Below are positions 8,123 through 12,691 of a stretch of DNA of 12,691 nucleotides, piece by piece. A program made the translations under genes and the position numbers. Each line of letters opens with the position of its first letter. Positions within the stretch are counted from its first letter, which is position 1. A model generated the notes under the pieces. The model was not told where the DNA came from. It searched no databases and was given only the letters and a program-made list of their open reading frames with translations. This DNA comes from JBBQZO01 sp038207625 (GTDB lineage: Bacteria > Pseudomonadota > Gammaproteobacteria > Burkholderiales > Burkholderiaceae_D), in assembly GCA_038207625.1 (NCBI GenBank), contig JBBQZO010000067.1:1-12691 (forward strand), given 5' to 3'.

Positions 8123-9033
8123 AGCTGCGCCGCGCGCTGACGCTGGCCTTGCTGGCGGGCGCCGTGGCGGGCGCGGCCAACGCGCAGTCCGGCGTATCGG
8201 GCGCGTCGCGGTTTTGTGATCGCACGCAGGCCTTGAGCGCGGCCGAGCAAGACCGCTTGCTGCGCTTTGCTGCCGTGGTGCGTGAGGAGCTGGCCAGCGC
8301 CCAGGGCGGCGTGGCACTGATCAGCCGCTCTGGCTTGGATTTGTCACGCTTTGGCATCCGCTATTCGCATGCGGCGCTGGCCTGGCAGGCCGACAGCGGC
8401 GTGTGGAGCGCGCGCCAGTTGTATTACGCCTGCGATGAAAGCCGCCCGCGCATTTTTGACCAGGGCTTAGCCGGTTTTAGCATGGGCACCGACAACCCTG
8501 CGCTGGGCTATGTGTCGCTGGTGCGTGTGCCCGCCGCGGCCGGCGCGCCGCTGCGCCAGGCCTTGCTCGACACGCCGCGCGTGTTGCATCTGCTGGCGGG
8601 CCGCTACAGCGCCAACGCCTACGCGTTTGGCCTGGACTATCAAAACTGCAATCAGTGGCTGATTGAACTGCTGGCCGTCGCATGGGCCAACATGGACGAC
8701 GGCGCCGACCTGCGCGCGCGCGCCCAGCGCTGGCTGCACGCGCAAGGCTATGCGCCCCAGCCGGTCGATGTCGGCTCGCACTGGCTGATGCTGGCCTCGT
8801 ATTTCGTACCGCTGGTGCATCTGAGCGACCATCCGCAGCCGCAACGCAACGCGATGACATTGCAGGTCAGTCTGCCGACGTCGATCGAGACGTTCCTGCA
8901 CCAACGCCTGCCCGACAGCGAACGCGTCGAGATCTGTCACGACACCAAGCAGATCGTGGTTCATCATGGTTGGAGCACGATCGCCGATGGCTGCCAGGCG
9001 GTCGACGGGGACCGCATCGTGCCGCTGGACTGA
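8119..9033 (+). CDS. DUF2145 family exported protein
   Basis: A 304-residue protein that fits the DUF2145 family (PF09916): an opening FCDRTQALSAAEQDRLLRFA, SRSGLDLSRFGIRYSHAALA, QLYYACDESRPRIFDQG, GTDNPALGYVSLV, and YSANAYAFGLDYQNCNQW. A signal peptide precedes it (KLRRALTLALLAGAVAGAANAQ). The ordered His in RYSHA and Cys in QNCNQW recall circularly permuted NlpC/P60-like hydrolases; that is inference, as the family function is unknown. I chose the TTG at 8119 because it overlaps the preceding TGA as TTGA, a coupling arrangement, and puts the signal peptide at the N-terminus; an upstream GTG at 8083 would add a charged extension. It is the last gene before the base-composition break, and the transposon-like end starts 18 bases after its stop. 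Confidence 0.8.
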   Translation: MKLRRALTLALLAGAVAGAANAQSGVSGASRFCDRTQALSAAEQDRLLRFAAVVREELASAQGGVALISRSGLDLSRFGIRYSHAALAWQADSGVWSARQLYYACDESRPRIFDQGLAGFSMGTDNPALGYVSLVRVPAAAGAPLRQALLDTPRVLHLLAGRYSANAYAFGLDYQNCNQWLIELLAVAWANMDDGADLRARAQRWLHAQGYAPQPVDVGSHWLMLASYFVPLVHLSDHPQPQRNAMTLQVSLPTSIETFLHQRLPDSERVEICHDTKQIVVHHGWSTIADGCQAVDGDRIVPLD

Positions 9034-9051
9034 GCCCGGCGCAAGTATTCC

Positions 9052-9206
9052 TGCCAATTAGAGTCGCAAATAGTGTAATAAAGTCGCAATTCACTTATTA
9101 AAGTCGCAAACTCCGCGTGCTGTTGCATGCAAGGACACGACCGTGGCCCCAAAATTATTTGGACGGTCGCTCTTAACTATTAATACTCCCAAAATTAAAA
9201 GTCGCA
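9052..9206. mobile_element. Probable end of a Tn7/TniA-type transposon (repeated AGTCGCAA sites)
   Basis: The octamer AGTCGCAA occurs in direct orientation at 9062-9069, 9082-9089 and 9102-9109, exactly 20 bp apart, with AT-rich spacers each ending in A/T-T-A. A fourth, AAGTCGCA, lies at 9199-9206. Serial same-direction transposase-binding sites next to a 5'-TG end are characteristic of Tn7, TniA and related DDE transposons. The proposed tip is the TG at 9052-9053; the five bases before it (ATTCC) would be one half of a target duplication. The site coincides with a switch from GC-rich plus-strand genes to AT-rich minus-strand genes and with the intergenic position directly after a stop codon. 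No transposase gene and no opposite end are in the window, so the family assignment is an inference. Confidence 0.55.
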
Positions 9207-9347
9207 GATCTTCAAAACATCATCACATATTCGCGTTTCAATGAATATCAAGCGTCCGTTTACGCCCAAAGCGGCCGATTGCGAATTGATGGACTACGCC
9301 AAATTTACTGGTCAAGTTAAATGTACGTCGAACTTGAAGAATTAAAT
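9207..9347. other. Gene-free inner margin of the element, with a degenerate tail copy
   Basis: This AT-rich stretch lies between the AGTCGCAA sites and the end of the first minus-strand gene. On the minus strand, about 9246-9283 contains an ATCGGCC core followed by AAACGGACGCTTG, resembling the tail motif found after the other array genes (compare ATAACGGACGTTG at 10643). It sits about 65 bases after the stop of the 9348-9755 gene. A plus-strand ATG at 9241 opens a 34-codon frame over the same bases; it has no ribosome site or recognisable product and I do not call it. Confidence 0.35.
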
Positions 9348-9755
9348 TCAATTACTAGCCTCGGTCAACTGCGCTGTGTACGTGCGGCCATTACAAGTTG
9401 CAATAGCAGAAACGCAATCATATGTCGGTAAATCATAGGCACAAGTGCGTCCAACGCCGAAGTCGAATTTGAGTTTGACAGATTCAACAAGGTCAGCGGT
9501 CAGATGTTCTTTTGCAAGGAGCTTGAAAAAGTAGTCCTTGAGATACGGGAGCAGCTCTGCCGCCAACTCCTCGCAGATTTCGGTTGGACTCGCTGTCTGT
9601 GCCAATAAATCGAATTCCACAATAGTCGAATGGCAGCGCTTCGAAGCTTGAGCTAAATTATTAATTGCGTAGTCATTTCCGAAATAGCAAAGCGTGCTTG
9701 CAAAATGATGTGCAAGACTGTGAGCAACGGACTTCAGTGGTTTGAGTGACGGCAT
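9348..9755 (-). CDS. Hypothetical protein, array gene 7
   Basis: A 135-residue soluble protein without signal peptide or membrane segment. The N-terminal half is helical in appearance (SVAHSLAHHFASTL, NNLAQASKRC), followed by an acidic CEELAAELLPYLKDYFFKLL helix and a C-terminal beta-like part with a LKFDFGVGR segment, YDC and NGRTYTAQL. I do not recognise the family. It is the last gene of the minus-strand array and points toward the transposon-like end. No clear Shine-Dalgarno precedes the ATG at 9755; two adjacent palindromes lie just upstream, which may make this gene separately regulated. Confidence 0.6.
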   Translation of the reverse strand: MPSLKPLKSVAHSLAHHFASTLCYFGNDYAINNLAQASKRCHSTIVEFDLLAQTASPTEICEELAAELLPYLKDYFFKLLAKEHLTADLVESVKLKFDFGVGRTCAYDLPTYDCVSAIATCNGRTYTAQLTEASN

Positions 9756-9762
9756 ACTATTT

Positions 9763-9791
9763 CAACAGAATTTTGTTGCTACTCGAGTAGC
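9763..9791 (-). promoter_or_regulatory. Two abutting palindromes upstream of array gene 7
   Basis: GCTACTCGAGTAGC (9778-9791) is a perfect 14-bp palindrome. It abuts CAACAGAATTTTGTTG (9763-9778), a near-perfect 16-bp palindrome, and the pair ends seven bases before the ATG at 9755. The position suits an operator, or a leader hairpin that hides the start region. No regulator is identified. Confidence 0.35.
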
Positions 9792-9851
9792 ATTTATCGA
9801 AGCCGAACAGACACATCGAGCATCGTCTAGGTAGATTGGGCTCAAACGGCG

Positions 9852-9883
9852 GAACGACTGGTCTTCGCCGGTAGACGTTGCTG
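9852..9883 (-). repeat. Tail motif copy 7 (degenerate)
   Basis: Read on the minus strand, CCGGCGAAGACCAGTCGTTC resembles the tail consensus (TCGGCCA-GAAGC-G-x-C-rTTC) with one changed core base and small shifts. It starts three bases after the TGA of the 9887-10177 gene, the same position relative to the stop as in the clear copies. Similarity is partial, so position is the main support. Confidence 0.4.
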
Positions 9884-9886
9884 TTC

Positions 9887-10177
9887 TCATGAAGACTGTA
9901 AAATGCTCTTCGACTCAAAGCAACCCCAGCACACAAACACATAAATCATTCCGCAGTCGGCCAAGCAGAACTTATCACCAATCGAATCTAGTTGCGCGTA
10001 GAAATCCATCTGCGAACCGCACGAACAGGTGGGGGTTTTGTCCGCATGAATCCATTCAGGTTCACCGCCGATGCGGTGGCGCGCACCAACCTCTGCCGGT
10101 GCCCAATTGAATCCCACAGCCGATTTGGCCTCAGGTGACTGAGGATTTAGAACTAAAGGTATCGGTGGAATCTTCAT
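9887..10177 (-). CDS. Small Cys-rich protein, possible zinc ribbon, array gene 6
   Basis: A 96-residue soluble protein. The motif order HRIGGEPEWI, PTCSCGSQMDFYAQLDS, then a CLADCGMIYVFVCWGC segment near the end resembles the C-terminal cysteine-containing portion of DUF1963-like (YwqG-type) proteins. Cysteines fall at about residues 51, 53, 71, 75, 83 and 86; the CxC and CxxC pairs at 51/53 and 83/86 could bind zinc. The family link is from motif memory and moderate at best. It starts 40 bases after the stop of the preceding array gene. No good Shine-Dalgarno is visible, but an AT-rich dyad lies upstream. An overlapping minus-strand frame (9757-9942) is a shadow. Confidence 0.65.
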   Translation of the reverse strand: MKIPPIPLVLNPQSPEAKSAVGFNWAPAEVGARHRIGGEPEWIHADKTPTCSCGSQMDFYAQLDSIGDKFCLADCGMIYVFVCWGCFESKSILQSS

Positions 10178-10184
10178 GGAAAAT

Positions 10185-10199
10185 ATTCTAATATAGAAT
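10185..10199 (-). promoter_or_regulatory. AT-rich dyad before array gene 6
   Basis: ATTCTA and TAGAAT flank ATA, giving a 15-bp inverted repeat just upstream of the ATG at 10177 and overlapping the end of tail copy 1. It could be an operator or a -10-like region; nothing decides between these. Confidence 0.25.
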
Positions 10200-10227
10200 G
10201 TCTACTTGTGGCCGATTTCAGTCTGAC
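10196..10227 (-). repeat. Tail motif copy 1
   Basis: On the minus strand this reads GTCAGACTGAAATCGGCCA followed by CAAGTAGACATTC, carrying the shared order CTG, TCGGCCA, AG, then GACATTC. The TGA stop of the 10218-10631 gene lies inside the motif, so the last codons of that gene are part of the tail. Confidence 0.75.
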
Positions 10228-10631
10228 AGGCTACCAGCCAAATCTCGTATTGGCACCTCAGCTTCGACCAGAACCTCGCGGATAGCGTTAACTAAAACCG
10301 ATGCCATATCAAAGGACGGTTTATCGCGACCAAACATCTTACGTGCATAACGACGCAAGGATATTAGCCAAACATCGTCTTTTCCATCGACGTTACCGCA
10401 ATAAATTGCAAACTCGGCACCGTCGCTAGATACATAATCTAAATGCCATCCCCAATCCTCATACTCGGGATAGCTGGTAACTACGCCACGAGAAGCCAAC
10501 TTTTGCGCGAGCCAAAAAGCAAGCTCAGCACCATACACCCCCGGATTCACCTGTGAGTCATCAGGAAGAAATGGAGCAAATTTATTTGTTCGCAATTCGA
10601 CCAAATCCATCATGTCATCTTGCACGCCCAC
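10218..10631 (-). CDS. Hypothetical protein, array gene 5
   Basis: A 137-residue soluble, acidic protein without signal or membrane segment. Conserved-looking segments are FLPDDSQVNPGVYGAELAFW, SYPEYEDWGWHLDYV and FAIYCGNVDGKDDVWLISL, followed by a helical C-terminus (ASVLVNAIREVLVEAEVPI). The run of Trp/Tyr/Asp residues suggests a compact alpha/beta domain. I believe similar unnamed proteins exist widely, but I cannot name the family. The GTG at 10631 is chosen because AAAGGA lies five bases upstream and because it falls just after tail copy 2; the longer open frame from 10724 would run through the tail and overlap the previous gene. Confidence 0.65.
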   Translation of the reverse strand: MGVQDDMMDLVELRTNKFAPFLPDDSQVNPGVYGAELAFWLAQKLASRGVVTSYPEYEDWGWHLDYVSSDGAEFAIYCGNVDGKDDVWLISLRRYARKMFGRDKPSFDMASVLVNAIREVLVEAEVPIRDLAGSLSD

Positions 10632-10642
10632 GTTTATCCTTT

Positions 10643-10672
10643 CAACGTCCGTTATTGGCCGAAGGCAGTCTA
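10643..10672 (-). repeat. Tail motif copy 2
   Basis: On the minus strand: TAGACTGCCTTCGGCCA then ATAACGGACGTTG. It carries the CTG, TTCGGCCA and CGGAC elements of the consensus. It lies 38 bases after the stop of the DUF2625 gene and directly before the ribosome site of the next gene, the widest stop-to-tail gap among the clear copies. Confidence 0.75.
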
Positions 10673-10710
10673 TTACTAAACAGCAGCTATCGCCCCAAAG
10701 CGGCTTGTTG

Positions 10711-11376
10711 CTACTCGTCAGCACCGGGTGTAGTTTTTTGCAATTGCAGCCTAAGGTCAGCGTTTAATTTCCACTGCTCTTCAACGGGAATGGAACGTCG
10801 CGAACTGCTTTCACAAGAGCCTTCTTTTGTCCATAGAAATGGATAAAAATTAAAGCATTGGCGGCCTGATAATGACCTCGCTTCGGTGATGATATCTTCG
10901 CTACGGTGTTGACCGTAGAACTGCCGCATTTTGATTGTAAAGGTCCATCGAATAAATTCAGTAAATCCAATTTCTAGCGACTCCCATTCAAGCGTTTCAG
11001 GGGCAAGGTAGTACACGGCGCCATGGTCACTTCCAAGCGCACCTCCGTTCACAGCAAAAAATCCACCTAGCACGTCATCACCGAATAAGAGAAAGCCGTC
11101 AGACCTTCTTTCGTTCCATGTCGCGATGTCCCGTTCTAATTTCGGATTTCCTGCGCCAAGTAATCGAAGCCAGCCATCGTCCACCAGGATGCCGCCGGTT
11201 TCGTAAGCAATCGCTCCCATAGGCGAGCGTGTCGTCACTTGAAGCGCCAGCAGTATGTCTCCCCGTTCAGCAGAGGGGTGCAGCAATTCCACTGGTACTT
11301 CAGCCTCACTCGCCCACTGTTTGATCAGAGGGAAGGCTGGCTCAGTGGTTTCCAATAGCTCGTTTAGTTCACGCAT
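10711..11376 (-). CDS. DUF2625 domain-containing protein, array gene 4
   Basis: A 221-residue soluble protein that matches the DUF2625 family along its whole length: the opening RELNELLETTEPAFPLIKQW, then ALQVTTRSPMGAIAYETGGI, DGWLRLLGAGNPKLERDI, DVLGGFFAVNGGALG, VYYLAPETLEWESLEIG and FYPFLWTKEG. These are the hallmark segments of the family, and the length is normal, so the gene is complete. The function of DUF2625 is not established; scattered distribution and frequent presence among orphan accessory genes are consistent with its place here. The ATG at 11376 agrees with the family N-terminus; the upstream sequence has only a weak AAG-type ribosome site. It begins 46 bases after the previous array gene's stop. 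Confidence 0.88.
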   Translation of the reverse strand: MRELNELLETTEPAFPLIKQWASEAEVPVELLHPSAERGDILLALQVTTRSPMGAIAYETGGILVDDGWLRLLGAGNPKLERDIATWNERRSDGFLLFGDDVLGGFFAVNGGALGSDHGAVYYLAPETLEWESLEIGFTEFIRWTFTIKMRQFYGQHRSEDIITEARSLSGRQCFNFYPFLWTKEGSCESSSRRSIPVEEQWKLNADLRLQLQKTTPGADE

Positions 11377-11390
11377 TCATTCTTACTTTC

Positions 11391-11422
11391 TCGACGACTG
11401 CTGCTGGCCGTTTTCGGCCAGG
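11391..11422 (-). repeat. Tail motif copy 3, with perfect hairpin
   Basis: On the minus strand: CCTGGCCGAAAACGGCCAG then CAGCAGTCGTCGA. CTGGCCG and CGGCCAG pair perfectly around AAAA (11404-11421), the best fold-back in the array. It begins immediately after the TAA of the DUF4926 gene. No U-run follows, so it is not a standard terminator. Confidence 0.8.
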
Positions 11423-11653
11423 TTATTGGCACAACTCCAGTTCGGCTTCGGCAGGTCCAAATGCAATCAACCACTGCGTAATGCCATTGGCGTCGCTGCA
11501 CTCCAGTTCATAACCGGAAGGTGAAGAGTAGATCTCAACAATGGTCGCGATATCGCCGACTCTTGGCCGCCGGAGATTAAATTCATCAACAGGTGTACTC
11601 GGCCGTTCGTTCAACGCCTTAAGCCTCACAACGTCGTACTGTTTAAAGTCCAT
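11423..11653 (-). CDS. DUF4926 domain-containing protein, array gene 3
   Basis: A 76-residue protein whose order FKQYDVVRL, RRPRVGDIATIVEIYSSPSG, YELECSDANGITQWLIAF matches the small DUF4926 family (D-V-V near the start, G-x-x-x-TIVE, YEVE-type strand). Family members are single small beta-rich domains of about this length, function unknown, often found alone or beside toxin- or immunity-type genes. The second ATG (11653) is preferred: AGGA lies about nine bases upstream, whereas the ATG at 11662 overlaps that ribosome site. It follows the preceding array gene after 48 bases, most of them tail copy 4. Confidence 0.8.
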   Translation of the reverse strand: MDFKQYDVVRLKALNERPSTPVDEFNLRRPRVGDIATIVEIYSSPSGYELECSDANGITQWLIAFGPAEAELELCQ

Positions 11654-11670
11654 ACTAAACATCCTAGAAG

Positions 11671-11704
11671 CGAGTGGCGGCTTCTGGCCGAACTACGTCA
11701 GTCA
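11671..11704 (-). repeat. Tail motif copy 4
   Basis: On the minus strand: TGACTGACGTAGTTCGGCCA then GAAGCCGCCACTCG. It starts with the TGA stop of the 11702-12103 gene and ends just before the ribosome site of the DUF4926 gene. Core TTCGGCCA and the following AGC are intact. Confidence 0.78.
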
Positions 11705-12103
11705 CCGTACTCGTCGCTGCCCAAACTCCAATTCCTCTTCGTGACAATAGAAAAGGATAGATTCGTTGAGACTATGCAGTACGATGGCATCGTCCCTCGA
11801 AGGCACAAAAAAATTCTGCCAGTTATTCAAAAAATCTTGGGCGGATATGACGCACACGTCATCGCCACCAAATACTATTTGAACCTTACCGACGTCGCTA
11901 AGCCTATCTTTTATCCAACTGTCTGCAACCGAATAGCTTTCTATTATCAATACCTCGATATCAGACACTGTATCGGATTTTAGACCGTATTTCGTATTGT
12001 TGCTGAAACCAAGAGCATAGCTATAGGCATGCGCAGCATGTTCAATATCGAGCCATCTGACCTCAATATTTAGCTCGTCAAATTGTTGTCGGCGATAGTT
12101 CAT
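11702..12103 (-). CDS. Hypothetical protein, array gene 2
   Basis: A 133-residue soluble, acidic protein. Segments that look conserved are VEVRWLDIEHAAHAYS-like near the start (actual EVRWLDIEHAAHAYS), SVADSWIKDRL, VQIVFGGDDVCVISAQDFL, NNWQNFFVPSRDDAIVL and ILFYCHEEELEFG. The mixed strand/helix pattern and the acidic C-terminal EEELEFG recall small immunity-type proteins, but I cannot assign a family and no partner toxin is visible. The ATG at 12103 has AGAAG five bases upstream. Its stop codon is the first triplet of tail copy 4. Confidence 0.62.
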   Translation of the reverse strand: MNYRRQQFDELNIEVRWLDIEHAAHAYSYALGFSNNTKYGLKSDTVSDIEVLIIESYSVADSWIKDRLSDVGKVQIVFGGDDVCVISAQDFLNNWQNFFVPSRDDAIVLHSLNESILFYCHEEELEFGQRRVR

Positions 12104-12180
12104 GTTGCTTCTGTGTATTTCTGCGATTGACTAAAAATTCTAAGGTCGCTTGATTTTATCCACGACTCGCTTTACTACTT

Positions 12181-12210
12181 GAATGGCCGCTGCTGGCCGA
12201 ATTCAGCCAA
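12181..12210 (-). repeat. Tail motif copy 5
   Basis: On the minus strand: TTGGCTGAATTCGGCCA then GCAGCGGCCATTC. It is close to the consensus throughout and nearly palindromic around GAATTC (TGGCTGAATTCGGCCA). It begins two bases after the TAG of the 12213-12500 gene. About 77 gene-free AT-rich bases separate it from the next start at 12103, with no confident promoter. Confidence 0.82.
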
Positions 12211-12212
12211 AA

Positions 12213-12500
12213 CTACATCTCGACGTCATGGATTTTCCGGCCGAGAGAAATCGACAGTCTAGCGCAAAGGACAGTCAGCCAGGAAGTCCACGAGGCAGCA
12301 TCCATTTTGCCAACGAACTGGATGCCACCAGGCTCAACTGATGCCCAAATGTACTTTGCGTCCTGCTCAGTGCCATACCACCGTGGTAGGTCGTCGGCAC
12401 CCAACCAACCATCCATGCTGCCATAAATATCGGAAACGGCCTTCCATTCGTTTTCGGGAATGTCGTATCGGATGTTAAGGGTAATTTCTTGATTCATCAT
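12213..12500 (-). CDS. Hypothetical protein, array gene 1
   Basis: A 95-residue soluble protein. It opens with ITLNIRYDIPENEWKAVSDI, then SMDGWLGADDLPRWYG, DAKYIWASVEPGGIQFVG, and closes with a helix rich in Trp/Leu (ASWTSWLTVLCARLSISLG) ending KIHDVEM. It is probably complete; I recall unnamed proteins of this pattern but no defined family. The open frame extends back to 12629, but that extension runs through tail copy 6 and into the terminal repeat, so I start at the ATG at 12500 (12497 is equally possible). No strong Shine-Dalgarno is visible. Confidence 0.6.
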   Translation of the reverse strand: MMNQEITLNIRYDIPENEWKAVSDIYGSMDGWLGADDLPRWYGTEQDAKYIWASVEPGGIQFVGKMDAASWTSWLTVLCARLSISLGRKIHDVEM

Positions 12501-12501
12501 T

Positions 12502-12530
12502 ATGTCTGCTATTGGCCGCAGTGAACCAGC
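12502..12530 (-). repeat. Tail motif copy 6
   Basis: On the minus strand: GCTGGTTCACTGCGGCCA then ATAGCAGACAT. It has the GCGGCCA core variant plus AGC and GACAT. By the rule seen in the rest of the array it should follow a gene lying further right; only 20 unique bases separate it from the terminal repeat, so that gene would have to end within the repeat or be lost. Confidence 0.72.
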
Positions 12531-12550
12531 TATTGTAGCGCGTACGGTCA

Positions 12551-12691
12551 CTAACCATTCATGAGGGATGAGGTCCTCGCCCCCGAGCATGAAAGGGGCG
12601 GACAATGGTGGCGACGCACAGGGCACCAAAAAGTCGCCTACCGAATGGCGGCCCGGCCCCGAGCGCTAACCAGACTTGACGGAACTGGCCC
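12551..12691 (-). repeat. Right copy of the 141-bp perfect terminal inverted repeat
   Basis: This is the exact reverse complement of 1-141. It sits directly upstream of the minus-strand array, next to tail copy 6. Read on the minus strand, one frame is open from the edge of the window to a TGA about 26 bases before tail copy 6, which would fit an upstream array gene ending here, but the GC-rich composition differs from the array genes and the peptide is unrecognised. Confidence 0.95.

Noticed and set aside
9241..9345. Plus-strand 34-codon frame starting at ATG 9241
   Set aside because: It lies over the degenerate tail copy, runs opposite to the array, and has no ribosome site or family resemblance.
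9757..9942. 61-codon minus-strand frame between array genes 6 and 7
   Set aside because: It overlaps the end of gene 6 and the degenerate tail, has no ribosome site and no recognisable features.
11404..11421. The perfect hairpin in tail copy 3 as a rho-independent terminator
   Set aside because: No U-run follows on the minus strand, and the next gene starts within 30 bases in the same direction, so a standard terminator is unlikely.
9246..12530. The tail repeats as a CRISPR array
   Set aside because: The copies are divergent, irregularly spaced by whole genes, and lack unique short spacers; no cas genes are visible.

Overview
The window looks like a piece of a GC-rich betaproteobacterial chromosome, most likely Oxalobacteraceae (Massilia, Duganella or Janthinobacterium type). 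That placement is inferred from gene content and base composition: a SphA/MetA-type outer-membrane protein, a chalcone-isomerase-like periplasmic protein, a DUF4347/Ig-like/DUF4214 giant protein and a DUF2145 exported protein. No marker gene is present to prove it.

Two regions of different character meet at about position 9050. On the left (about 142-9033), GC-rich plus-strand genes encode mainly envelope or exported proteins: an outer-membrane channel-like protein (736-1761) with a closely following chalcone-isomerase-fold protein (1821-2426) that ends in a clear rho-independent terminator; a fusion of a PAPS-dependent sulfotransferase-like domain with an Fe(II)/2-oxoglutarate dioxygenase (2740-4596); a 917-residue DUF4347 + three Ig-like repeats + DUF4214 protein (4810-7563); and a translationally coupled pair of exported proteins (7667-8122 and 8119-9033, DUF2145).

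On the right (about 9052-12550) the DNA is visibly AT-richer and every supported gene is on the minus strand. It begins 18 bases after the DUF2145 stop codon with direct copies of AGTCGCAA, the first three spaced exactly 20 bp. This resembles the transposase-binding sites at the end of a Tn7/TniA-type transposon. Behind it lies a file of seven small orphan genes, two of them recognisable as DUF2625 and DUF4926. Nearly every gene is followed, usually right at its stop codon, by a related ~30-bp tail with a TTCGGCCA core that can fold back on itself. Six copies are clear and two are degenerate. The one-gene-one-tail layout resembles a cassette array, but the tails lack the conserved boxes of integron attC sites. 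This tail-linked array next to a transposon-like end is the best candidate here for an undescribed system.

The two ends of the window are perfect inverted copies of each other over exactly 141 bp. That length equals the largest default k-mer of the MEGAHIT assembler. The simplest reading is that this is a whole contig cut at a genomic repeat that lies in opposite orientation on both sides of the segment. Nothing outside those ends should be inferred.
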